A stretch of 64,000 bases of DNA from CAYNWT01 sp964485095 (GTDB lineage: Bacteria > Planctomycetota > Planctomycetia > Planctomycetales > Planctomycetaceae). The notes below the pieces were generated by a model that did not search any database, was not told where the DNA came from, and saw nothing but the letters and a program-made list of their open reading frames with translations. Below are positions 43,995 to 52,283 of this stretch, in pieces (within the stretch, counting starts at the first letter, position 1; every line of letters starts with the position of its first letter). The DNA lies in the NCBI GenBank assembly GCA_964485095.1, contig CAZAIB010000015.1, positions 1 to 64,000 of the forward strand, in the 5' to 3' direction. A program made the translations under genes and the position numbers.

Positions 43995-45119
43995 TCATGA
44001 AGTTTGGCCCCGGTTCAACCGCAGGAACTCAATAGGCAGATCTGATTCACCTTGCATCGCCAGGTCAGCAAGCGCCCGACCAATGACTGGGGTGAACTTG
44101 AACCCGTGCCCGGAAAAGCCAGCCGCGATGGTAACGTTCCCGTGCCCCGGATGTTGATCGACAATAAAGTGACCGTCTTGCGACATTGTGTACATGCAAA
44201 CGCTGTGGTTCGATGCCACCGGTTCCACGCCGATCAGTGACTCAGTGACGAAGCTGGCAATGTCAGCATGTTCGCTCGGCCGTTGTTCGCGCGGCAAGCT
44301 GGTGGGATTTTGAACCGGTTCCCCACCACTGTGTTCGGCGACCTTAATGCTGGTGCCATCCAGGCCAGGCAACCCGTAGAACGACCGCCCCGCCTCCTCG
44401 TAATAGAAAATCGGCCAGTCAGCAGCACTGCCTTCCGTTGGGAACCAGAAAGTGGGCTTTCGAATCACACTTAGCGATAGACCAAATCCGTCCAGCAATC
44501 GTTCGGCCCACGCGCCCGCCGCCACAACCAACCGCGCCGCTGAGTACTCCTGTTTCTCAGTCCTGACCGTGACAGAATCACCCGTGGCTTCCCACCCAAC
44601 GACCCGTTCGCCTGCCCTCACCGTCGCGCCCTGTGAGATGGCTTGTTGGATGTGAGTGCGAACACAATCATCAACGCGCAAGTAGCCGGCGTTGGCTTCG
44701 GAAAGAATCGTGTGGTGTTCGGGGAACCGAATTTGGGCAAACCGGTCCGCGGCGTCCGCATGAGTCAGGTTCTCAATTCGTACGTCGTGAAGCTTCTGAG
44801 CCTTACGGACGCCAGACACCGCTTCGCCGTCGGCCGGACCGGAAAGCACCAGCCCCGTCAGGTTCATCAGGGCCTTACCGGATTCTGATTCCAGTTCCTT
44901 CCACATGTCATATGTGTGATTCAGCAGCGGCACGTAGTCGGGATGTTCGAAGTACGCTCGACGAATGATCCGAGTCTCGCCGTGCGAACTGCCAAGACAG
45001 TGCGCGATGTCGAATTGGTCGATACCCACCGCGCTGACGCCCCGTTTGGCGAGTTCGTACAGGGTCGAACTGCCAAAGCCGCCCAACCCAATCACGATGA
45101 CATCGAAGCTCTCTGCCAT
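43995..45119 (-). CDS. Monomeric sarcosine oxidase / N-methyl amino acid oxidase-like flavoprotein
   Basis: The 374-residue FAD enzyme (DAO superfamily) oxidatively demethylates N-methyl amino acids such as sarcosine or N-methyltryptophan, releasing formaldehyde and H2O2. The dinucleotide fold is DVIVIGLGGFGSSTLYELAKRG. SSHGETRIIRRAYFEHPDYVPL is diagnostic of the MSOX/MTOX group. SVCMYTMSQDGHFIVD near residue 312 holds the Cys that binds FAD covalently in MSOX. AAGFSGHGFKFTPVIGRALADLA is the C-terminal FAD loop. The length agrees with the family (about 370-390). Specific substrate is not readable. Confidence 0.92.
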   Translation of the reverse strand: MAESFDVIVIGLGGFGSSTLYELAKRGVSAVGIDQFDIAHCLGSSHGETRIIRRAYFEHPDYVPLLNHTYDMWKELESESGKALMNLTGLVLSGPADGEAVSGVRKAQKLHDVRIENLTHADAADRFAQIRFPEHHTILSEANAGYLRVDDCVRTHIQQAISQGATVRAGERVVGWEATGDSVTVRTEKQEYSAARLVVAAGAWAERLLDGFGLSLSVIRKPTFWFPTEGSAADWPIFYYEEAGRSFYGLPGLDGTSIKVAEHSGGEPVQNPTSLPREQRPSEHADIASFVTESLIGVEPVASNHSVCMYTMSQDGHFIVDQHPGHGNVTIAAGFSGHGFKFTPVIGRALADLAMQGESDLPIEFLRLNRGQTS

Positions 45120-45132
45120 GACAGCGACCTAC

Positions 45133-46410
45133 CTACTTTTTGGCCGACAAATCAACGCGAACAATCTCCTTGTCGTTTCTTGCGAACACGCTTTGCATTG
45201 CGAAGGCTGGGTGCGACCAGATGGTCATTCGGCGGTTGACTCTTCTTGTCGGTTCAACCAGTTTCGCTCGACTGACTTCCTCATAACCTTCACTCGTCAG
45301 GTTCGCGATAATCAAATCGCCCTGTTCGTTGTGCAGGAAGTATCGGTCTTCGTGGGGAATGATGAATGCGTTCCACCAACGGCCTTCGCCAGTTGCCTTA
45401 AGCGTTTCCCAAAGACGTTTACCCGTCTGCGTTTCCAGACCCCGCAACTGCCCGTAACTACACACACCAAAGATGTTGGAGCCGTTCACAACCGGCGTTG
45501 GCATAATAGAGTGCAGCCCGTCTGTCTTAATTTCGTTGTTGCTACTGCCTTTCCATGCCACCTTCGCCGACGTCGCCGTCACGTCCAGCATCATTGGCCC
45601 GTTGTAGAATGCAGTCACGAACAGTTTATTGCCTGCCTGGCGAGGCATTGGAATTGTCAGGCCGGCTTTGATTGGGAACGGAACCGTCCATATCTGCTTT
45701 CCGTCGTCCGGGTTCAAAGCGGTCACGGCCTGTGGGTGCCAAATGATAAGTTGCCGCGTCCCTTCGAATTCGTAAATGACGGGTGGAGCGTAACCGACCA
45801 TCGGATCATTGAGAGCACGCCATTTTTCTTCGCCGGTTTTCCGATCGAAACTCACAATGAGCGCGTCCTGGCCACCAACCAACGTGATTAACTGGTCGCC
45901 GTCGATCAACGGCGAAGCAGCCATTCCCCAAATCGGCATCTTGGTTCCGAAGTCTTCGGTGAACTGTTTCTCCCAAACGATGTCACCTTTGTCAGCGGAA
46001 AAACAAAACATGTCGCCCATCGCGCCAATGGTGTAGACCAGGCCGTCATGAACAACCGGTGTCGCCCGGGGGCCGGCGTCGTAGCTGACCGTGTACTTGA
46101 CGGCGTGTTCGTGCTTCCAAATAACAGTACCGGTTTCTGCGTCCAGACACAGGATGCGTTCGTTCCGCTTATCGCGTTCGCGGTCGGTGATGTAAACGCG
46201 ACCATCGGCGACTGCGGGGCCTGAGTAGCCGCCGGCAATCGGCGTTGACCATTTCCGCGGCAGCAGGCCGTCTGTTTCGAACTTCTTAACAATCCCGCTT
46301 TCGCGCCAGACGATGTCGCGTTTGGGGCCGCCCCACTGTGGCCAGTCATCGGCGATCGCGGTTCCTGAACAGACCGCAAGAAGCATGAGAACCAACGTGT
46401 TTCGCTGCAT
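45133..46410 (-). CDS. Secreted PQQ-like beta-propeller protein
   Basis: The 425-residue product starts with a signal peptide (MQRNTLVLMLLAVCSGTAIA), then DDWPQWGGPKRDIVWRESG, the typical planctomycete PQQ-like opening. Propeller blades with the AxDxxTGxxxW pattern follow (ILCLDAETGTVIWKHEH, FCFSADKGDIVWEKQF, IVSFDRKTGEEKWRAL, VTALNPDDGKQIWTVPF, LRGLETQTGKRLWETL). Residues needed to bind PQQ and calcium cannot be confirmed, so it may be a non-enzymatic outer membrane protein assembly-type propeller. It begins 14 bp upstream of the oxidase on the same strand. Confidence 0.9.
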   Translation of the reverse strand: MQRNTLVLMLLAVCSGTAIADDWPQWGGPKRDIVWRESGIVKKFETDGLLPRKWSTPIAGGYSGPAVADGRVYITDRERDKRNERILCLDAETGTVIWKHEHAVKYTVSYDAGPRATPVVHDGLVYTIGAMGDMFCFSADKGDIVWEKQFTEDFGTKMPIWGMAASPLIDGDQLITLVGGQDALIVSFDRKTGEEKWRALNDPMVGYAPPVIYEFEGTRQLIIWHPQAVTALNPDDGKQIWTVPFPIKAGLTIPMPRQAGNKLFVTAFYNGPMMLDVTATSAKVAWKGSSNNEIKTDGLHSIMPTPVVNGSNIFGVCSYGQLRGLETQTGKRLWETLKATGEGRWWNAFIIPHEDRYFLHNEQGDLIIANLTSEGYEEVSRAKLVEPTRRVNRRMTIWSHPAFAMQSVFARNDKEIVRVDLSAKK

Positions 46411-46550
46411 GGATTTGTATTTCCAGATTTCTGTCGTGTTTGAATGATCCGCGTTCGGACGCCCCCGTTAATTGAGGTGTACGACATCAACCTTCCGGAG
46501 TACAAGCCACAGACGAAATGAAACAAAACTCCCTATGGAGCCACGCTCAA

Positions 46551-47318
46551 ATGACGCAGCCGTTACTGCCCGCCGATTGGGCTGTTCCGCAAATCTTCAA
46601 GGACCGACTTGGCGACGGACCTGGTCGCCAACGGACGATGGTCGCCGATGGTCACGTCTTGTTGGTACTCCACAAAGCCCCGGATGTGAGACAGAACACT
46701 CGGCACGCGCGAGTCATCTGGCGAGGTCCGGACGGAACCTGGAAGTGCAACGACGGAACCGAAGGCATGGTCGCCCTTAAGCAGCACCTGGCCGAGTACG
46801 ACGAAGTGCTGATTTCCCTGGATGCTGCTGAACACGACGCCGCCGGACAACGGCAATACATTCAGGTCCTGACTCGTCTTGCTCCAGTCCTGCGAGCAGC
46901 CCGGCACCTGCATTCGGCTCTGCAAGAAGCTCGCGACGCGTGCAAAACCGAAAAAGCCATCGTCAACGCTCGCGACCACGCGTATCGCTTAGAACGAACC
47001 ATCGAACTACTCATGTCCGACGCGCGAGGCTCGCTGGATTTGGCTCAGCTCGAACAAGCAGAGAAACAGGCGACAAGCAATGAGTCGATGGCCAAAGCGG
47101 CCCATCGCCTGAACATGCTTGCCGCTTTGTTTTTGCCACTTGCCACGCTGTCGGGGATTCTTGGCGTCAGCTTCGATCACCCGGGGAAAGACGGCAATAC
47201 TTTGCTGCCACTATGGAAACCAGAGTACCTCGGGTTTTGGATGATGGTGACCGTTGGATTAGTAGCGGGTCTGGTGATCGCCGGCCTTGTCAGTCAGAAC
47301 AAACGCGGTGAATCTTAG
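46551..47318 (+). CDS. CorA-like membrane protein lacking a GMN motif
   Basis: The 255-residue product (from ATG 46551, GGAG 10 bases upstream; a start at 46518 is also possible) has a mostly helical soluble N-terminal part. It then has two C-terminal membrane helices: LNMLAALFLPLATLSGILGVSFDH and YLGFWMMVTVGLVAGLVIAGLVS. The CorA family places its Mg2+-selectivity motif GMN directly after the first helix (PLT.ISGIFGMN); here it reads GVS. The protein is about 60 residues shorter than typical CorA. It is either a divergent cation channel or a structural relative. Confidence 0.7.
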   Translation: MTQPLLPADWAVPQIFKDRLGDGPGRQRTMVADGHVLLVLHKAPDVRQNTRHARVIWRGPDGTWKCNDGTEGMVALKQHLAEYDEVLISLDAAEHDAAGQRQYIQVLTRLAPVLRAARHLHSALQEARDACKTEKAIVNARDHAYRLERTIELLMSDARGSLDLAQLEQAEKQATSNESMAKAAHRLNMLAALFLPLATLSGILGVSFDHPGKDGNTLLPLWKPEYLGFWMMVTVGLVAGLVIAGLVSQNKRGES

Positions 47319-47505
47319 GCGTTGGGACAAGGCCACCGGAGTTCTTAGCGTGACGGCGTACGGGTTCAATCGAAAATGGATCGGTCAGCAATTGCACCGC
47401 CGAAGCGTTGAGGCGAAGGCGAATGAGCCGTAAGCTGGGAACCTGTCGCGGTTCACCAACTTTCACGCGACTCATTTTGGAACCTACTGCTAAGCCAACG
47501 ACATC

Positions 47506-48603
47506 ATGACGAATCAACTCCGCTGGGGTTTCCTCAGTGCCGCGGACATCGCGAAGAAAAACTGGCAGGCAGTCGCAATGTCGGGCAATGGCCGACTGAC
47601 CGCAGTCGCGAGTCGCGATAAACAAAAAGCGGAACGCTTCATTCAGGAGTGTTCTGCATCGTGCTACGTCGCTGAAACACCAGAGGCTATTGAAGGCTAC
47701 GATCAGCTTCTGGCATCGGACAATGTTGATGCGGTCTACATCCCACTGCCGACCGGACTGCGAAAGGAATGGGTCATTAAGGCGGCTCAGGCGGGCAAGC
47801 ACGTGATGTGCGAGAAGCCCTGCGCGATCACGGCTGATGATTTGCAGGAAATGATTGCCGCCTGCAATGACAACAGTGTGCAGTTCATGGATGGTGTCAT
47901 GTTCATGCACAACAAACGCATGGACCAGATCCGCGCGTGCCTTGATGGCGGCGACATTGGAGACATCCGCCGCATCGCCACCCAATTCAGCTTCTGCGCG
48001 CCGGAGGATTTTCTGGGCGGTAACATTCGGGTGAACAGTGACCTGGAACCGCAAGGTTGCATGGGCGATTTGGGCTGGTACCAGATTCGGCTCACGTTGT
48101 GGGTCATGAAGTACCAAATGCCAACCCACGTGACGGGGCGAGTGCTGGCAGAACACGGTTCGGCGGACAGCGCGAACCCGGTTCCGACCGAGTTCTCCGG
48201 CGAGCTGTTCTTCGATGGCGGCGTTTCAGCCAGCATGTACAACGCGTTCATCAATCAGCATCAGCAGTGGGCCAACATCAGTGGTACCGGAGGGAACCTG
48301 CACGTTGCCGACTATGTCCTGCCGTATTTTGGCAACGAGCAGTACTTCGATGTGCACAATCCTGAATTTGTCGCAGAAGGCTGTGTGTTCAATATGGAGC
48401 GGCATACTCAGCGGCACGTGACGGCTGAGTTCTCCAATAATGCAGCTGACGCTCAGGAAACGTCGTTGTTCAGGAATTTCGCCGATCTGGCGCTGAGCGA
48501 GAAGCCTGACAATCACTGGCCTGAGATTTCGCTGAAAACACAGCGCGTCATGGACGCCTGCCTTGAGTCGGCTCGTAACGGAAGCCAACCGGTCCAGTTG
48601 TAA
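47506..48603 (+). CDS. Gfo/Idh/MocA-family NAD(P)-dependent oxidoreductase
   Basis: The 365-residue protein has the N-terminal Rossmann fold (LRWGFLSAADIAKKNWQAVAMSGNGRLTAVASRDKQKAERF) and NVDAVYIPLPTGLRKEWVIKAAQAGKHVMCEKPCAI, with the conserved catalytic Lys of EKP. The C-terminal alpha/beta domain follows (GDIGDIRRIATQFSFCAPEDFLGGNIRVNSDLEPQGCMGDLGWYQIRLTLW). Here the GGGxLxDxGxH-like position reads GCMGDLGWY. Typical substrates are sugars, inositols and their amino or acid derivatives. Monocistronic in appearance. Confidence 0.92.
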   Translation: MTNQLRWGFLSAADIAKKNWQAVAMSGNGRLTAVASRDKQKAERFIQECSASCYVAETPEAIEGYDQLLASDNVDAVYIPLPTGLRKEWVIKAAQAGKHVMCEKPCAITADDLQEMIAACNDNSVQFMDGVMFMHNKRMDQIRACLDGGDIGDIRRIATQFSFCAPEDFLGGNIRVNSDLEPQGCMGDLGWYQIRLTLWVMKYQMPTHVTGRVLAEHGSADSANPVPTEFSGELFFDGGVSASMYNAFINQHQQWANISGTGGNLHVADYVLPYFGNEQYFDVHNPEFVAEGCVFNMERHTQRHVTAEFSNNAADAQETSLFRNFADLALSEKPDNHWPEISLKTQRVMDACLESARNGSQPVQL

Positions 48604-48811
48604 TGCTAAATCGCTAACTCGGCCCAGTCTCCCATATCTTCCCCGTCTGCGCGGTCAGATGCACGTTGACGCTGGCGAACCGGCAGATTTATACTCCTCC
48701 GCCGCGCCTCAGCGGCTGAGACCTCACACCACCTCTACGTAAGTTCTCACCACTCGCGACGTTCTGTCGCACACCAGATTTTCACTCCTTCCTATCCACT
48801 TGCTTTCGGAG

Positions 48812-51800
48812 ATGTCCAGGTTGGACACGGACGTCCGACTGCTTCTCTTGCGCCCTCTTCGGTATTTGGCGATCGCGCTTTTCGCGCTGATCCCGATACT
48901 CGAACGCGCTGCCGTTGCGCAATCAGTGGTGGCAGAAGCCAATGGTTCGCCGGTCATTGTGCACGGCCAGTACGCTCAAATCTGGGATGATGACAGCGAA
49001 CGAATCTGCGTGGTGCGAGGAAACGGGAAGGTTAGCAATGGTTCGGTAAGCGTTTCAGGTTCGCGGCTTGTTGTATGGCAACGGCGGAATCCAAATGGCG
49101 ACGAGGTCATCGTTTACGGCGAGGCGGTTGAGGTAGAGCGTCCTGGCAGCATTCGCAGTGAACCGGCACAGCTGGTGTCGTTTGTTTCGGAGAACGGAAT
49201 TCAGGAACAGTATGACCGCACCTACAAAAAGCCTGCTCGACATGAGGCGTTCTTCAAGCGAGCCATACGGTACCGGCGGAATACGGTTCCGCCTGAACCA
49301 GGTGTGCGCGCTGAAGAGTTAAGTGTTTCGGTATCGCCCAACAGCGATTTGTTTACGGCGTGGCAACCCGCCTTGCCGCAAAGCAGCCGCCAGGTTCAAA
49401 TCAGACCGCGTACATCGGCTCCGTTCAACCTGAAGACGCGTCGGTCGAACAACACCATACCGGCTGAGCAGATTGCGGAAATCAGCGGCGGCGTGAACAT
49501 CATCGTGGACGGCTTCACTACAGATGTAAGCGGACAGCAGCTCCCGCTCGGCGTGATTGACCTGTCAGCAGACCGCGTCGTTATCTGGACGTCTGCCACC
49601 GAGAACCTTCAGGCAAACCAATTCACGCAAGCGCAGGACACGCCGCTCCAGGTCTACATGGAAGGCAACATTGAGATTCGTCAGGGCGGCAATATCCTGA
49701 CGGCAACGCACGGGTTCTTCGACGTCCGAAACGATCGCGCGCTCTTGTTGAACGGTGAACTACGTGCGTACCTGCCGAGTGTGGATGGGCAGATACGCAT
49801 TCGCGCGGAACGCATTCGCCAGACGGCTGAAACTCGATTCCACGCTCAGAACGCCTGGGCTACCACCAGTCCGTATGGCAAACCTGGTTTCCGCCTGGAA
49901 GCATCGGACATTTTTGTTGAACCGCGTCCAACTCAGCCATGGTTGCGAAGTCGCCAAAGCGTTGACCCACAATTCGGGTTGCCGCAGGAAGAGTCGCTGT
50001 GGATCACAAGTCTGAACAACCGTTTTATTGTGGGCGATACACCAGTCTTTGGCTTGCCTCGATTGTCAGGTCCGGCACAGAACCCCAGCGTCCCAATCCG
50101 CCACGCAACGATTAAGCAGGACAACATCTTTGGGCTGCAGGCCAAGACTGTCTGGGATTTAAGTCAGTTGTTGGGAATGGAGAAGACACCGGGGCTCGAG
50201 TGGAACCTGCACGCCGACTACTACAGTCGGCGCGGACCGGGGGTTGGCACAAGCGCTGAATACCAGGGCATTTCGGCGAATGGCCTGCCGTACCGCGGCG
50301 AGGGTCTCCTGTACTACATCAACGATCGCGGCGCCGACACGCTCGGACGCGACCGGCGCGGTCTTAGTGCTGAGAACAATCGTGGGCGAGCCTTTCTGCG
50401 GCACCGTCAGGAACTGCCGAACAATGTGAAGTTGTTTGGACAGATCGGGTACGTTAGCGATCGCAACTTCCTGGAACAGTACTACGAGTCCGAATTTGAT
50501 CGGCAGCAGGATCAGGAAACCAGCGTTCGTATCAAGCAGGATCTCGGGAACTTCGGAGCCTCTCTTTTCGGTCGAGTCCGAGCGAACTCGTTCGAAACGA
50601 ATACAGAGTGGCTACCGAGACTGGACCTGTACGGCTTGTCACAACCGTTGTTTGGCGGCGCGTTAACGTGGTCAAGTCACTCAAGCATCGGCTACGGGCG
50701 ACTGCGCCCTGCTGACGCCCCCTCAGATCCGAACGATCTGTTTAGCCCGCTGCCGTACGTGACCAGCGCAGAAGGCGTGGTTGCCATGACCCGCCACGAA
50801 CTGGATGCACCGTTCAACGTGGGCGCGGTCAAAATCACGCCGTTTGTCCTGGGCGAAGTGGCTTATTGGGATGAAGGCTTCGATGGCGATTCTCTCAATC
50901 GAGCGTTTGTGAGTGCCGGGGCGCGGGCGAACCTGGTTCAGTCGCGCGTGTATCCGTTTGTGCAGAACCCAATCTTCAATCTCAATGGCCTGGCTCACAA
51001 AATTGAATACAACCTTGAGGCTCGGATCACAGACTCGTCACGGAGCCTTGATGAAATTCCGTTGTACAACGAGATCGACGACAACGCTCAGGAACGCTTC
51101 CGATCTCGATTGCTGAACAACACATTCGGCGGAACGCTGCCGGGTCAATTTGACCCACGCTCGTTCGCTTTGCGGAATGGAGCCGGCTTCCAGGTGACGA
51201 CCCCAAACCACGAGCTTGTTGACGACCAGCAGATTATCCGCGGTTCCATTCGTCACCGATTGCAGACACGCGTCGGCCCGGCTTCCAACCCACGGACTCG
51301 CGATTGGATGACATTGGAATCCGGCTTCGCCTACTTCCCCAAAGCAGACCGCGACAACTTTGGCGACGACCTTGGGTTGTTTTACACCCGGTATCAATGG
51401 CATATGGGCGAACGCACAAGCTTGATCGCCAACACTTTGTGGGACAGCTTCGATGGTGGTCAACGCGTCTCAAACATTGGCCTGCTGTCGCAGCGTTCTC
51501 GCCGTGGCAGCGTTTATCTTGGCTATCGTTCGATCAATGGGACCGGGCTGTTGGATAGCGACATCTTGACCGCCAGCTTCAGCTATGCAATGAGTCAGAA
51601 GTGGACCATGACCGGTGCAACGGCTTACGACTTTGGCGAAGGGCGTGATCGCGGGCAGTCGTTTACGGTGTCCCGAATCGGATTGGATTGGATTTTCCAC
51701 TTCGGCGCCAACTACGACCGCAGCAAAGACAACTTTGGCGTCGCATTAACATTCGAACCGCGTTTTGGGTCTACCAGCAGTTCTCCCGTTCAGCTTAACT

Positions 51801-51820
51801 CACTACTCGGAGTACGGTAG
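48812..51820 (+). CDS. lptD: LptD/OstA-like outer-membrane LPS-assembly protein
   Basis: The ~1002-residue protein starts MSRLDTDVRLLLLRPLRYLAIALFALIPILERAAVAQ (signal peptide; a TTG at 48800 is an alternative start). An OstA/LptA-like beta-jellyroll region follows, with DLSADRVVIWTSATENL...LQVYMEGNIEIRQGGNILTATHGFFDVRNDRALLLNGELRAYLPSVDGQIRIRAERIR. After about residue 430 it is a repetitive aromatic/Arg-rich beta-barrel (GYVSDRNFLEQYYESEFDRQQDQETSVRIKQDLGNF..., FRSRLLNNTFGGTLPG). LptD exports lipopolysaccharide to the outer leaflet. The N-terminal half is longer than in proteobacteria. LptE or other lpt genes are not nearby. The DgkA-like gene follows after 2 bp. Confidence 0.8.
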   Translation: MSRLDTDVRLLLLRPLRYLAIALFALIPILERAAVAQSVVAEANGSPVIVHGQYAQIWDDDSERICVVRGNGKVSNGSVSVSGSRLVVWQRRNPNGDEVIVYGEAVEVERPGSIRSEPAQLVSFVSENGIQEQYDRTYKKPARHEAFFKRAIRYRRNTVPPEPGVRAEELSVSVSPNSDLFTAWQPALPQSSRQVQIRPRTSAPFNLKTRRSNNTIPAEQIAEISGGVNIIVDGFTTDVSGQQLPLGVIDLSADRVVIWTSATENLQANQFTQAQDTPLQVYMEGNIEIRQGGNILTATHGFFDVRNDRALLLNGELRAYLPSVDGQIRIRAERIRQTAETRFHAQNAWATTSPYGKPGFRLEASDIFVEPRPTQPWLRSRQSVDPQFGLPQEESLWITSLNNRFIVGDTPVFGLPRLSGPAQNPSVPIRHATIKQDNIFGLQAKTVWDLSQLLGMEKTPGLEWNLHADYYSRRGPGVGTSAEYQGISANGLPYRGEGLLYYINDRGADTLGRDRRGLSAENNRGRAFLRHRQELPNNVKLFGQIGYVSDRNFLEQYYESEFDRQQDQETSVRIKQDLGNFGASLFGRVRANSFETNTEWLPRLDLYGLSQPLFGGALTWSSHSSIGYGRLRPADAPSDPNDLFSPLPYVTSAEGVVAMTRHELDAPFNVGAVKITPFVLGEVAYWDEGFDGDSLNRAFVSAGARANLVQSRVYPFVQNPIFNLNGLAHKIEYNLEARITDSSRSLDEIPLYNEIDDNAQERFRSRLLNNTFGGTLPGQFDPRSFALRNGAGFQVTTPNHELVDDQQIIRGSIRHRLQTRVGPASNPRTRDWMTLESGFAYFPKADRDNFGDDLGLFYTRYQWHMGERTSLIANTLWDSFDGGQRVSNIGLLSQRSRRGSVYLGYRSINGTGLLDSDILTASFSYAMSQKWTMTGATAYDFGEGRDRGQSFTVSRIGLDWIFHFGANYDRSKDNFGVALTFEPRFGSTSSSPVQLNSLLGVR

Positions 51821-51822
51821 CC

Positions 51823-52227
51823 ATGGATACGCCCAACCAGGACTCCTTCACTGCGTCTCGGTCAAGCCGCCGCCCGGCATGGAGACAATGGTTGGTCGAA
51901 GTTGAGCGCGGCCTGTCTCAAAGCTTCCGTGGCGAGAGCACTCTGTTTGGCCACTGCTTCATTGCGTCGATTGTTTTGATCACTGGTTTTATTCTGGGAA
52001 TCGGCGTGCTGCAGTGGGCGATAGTGTTCTTGTCTCTTGGCGTGGCTGCGTCTGCGGAGATGTTCCAGATGGTGCTGCGAGCAATCTGGATCGATCTCAG
52101 TGAGCAACTCTCAAAGCAAACCCGGAAGGCGCTACAAATTGGGTCGGCGGCCGTTGTGGTGACCCGGCTGTCAGCTGCAGCTGCGATCGTGATGATTTAC
52201 GGCGCTGCGATTGCTCGAATGTGGTAA
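51823..52227 (+). CDS. DgkA-like membrane protein with degenerate active site
   Basis: The 134-residue protein has about three membrane helices. It aligns with diacylglycerol/undecaprenol kinase (DgkA): GLSQSFRGEST at the N-terminal amphipathic site, then FILGIGVLQWAIVFLSLGVAASAEMF and QIGSAAVVVTRLSAAAAIVM. However AEMLNTAIEAVVD-type catalytic sequence reads AEMFQMVLRAIWID, so the conserved Asn becomes Gln and the catalytic Glu becomes Arg. KD of the AKDMGSAAV motif becomes LQ. Only one of the acidic ligands (AEM) and the N-terminal Glu remain. It is probably not a kinase. It is 2 bp downstream of the LptD-like gene, so co-transcribed. Confidence 0.75.
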   Translation: MDTPNQDSFTASRSSRRPAWRQWLVEVERGLSQSFRGESTLFGHCFIASIVLITGFILGIGVLQWAIVFLSLGVAASAEMFQMVLRAIWIDLSEQLSKQTRKALQIGSAAVVVTRLSAAAAIVMIYGAAIARMW

Positions 52228-52230
52228 AGG

Positions 52231-52256
52231 GGCGTTGCCTTACGGCGGCCGACTCA
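52231..52256. repeat. Solitary degenerate REP-like element
   Basis: GGCGTTGCCTTACGGCGGCCGACTCAC shares the GCCTTACGGC hairpin core and the CGNCTCAC end with the right arm of the pair at 4505-4533 (about 18 of 21 positions). No inverted partner was seen within 300 bp. It lies just after the DgkA-like stop, before the convergent aldolase. Confidence 0.4.
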
Positions 52257-52283
52257 CGGACCAACTGATGTCAGCCGGCAATC

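Noticed and set aside
44965..45891. Plus-strand open frame across the oxidase and PQQ-propeller genes
   Set aside because: It covers the opposite strand of two clear genes and shows no domain or ribosome-binding site.
47290..48156. 288-codon minus-strand open frame overlapping the Gfo/Idh/MocA gene
   Set aside because: Antisense shadow of an oxidoreductase with intact motifs; no signal of a real protein.
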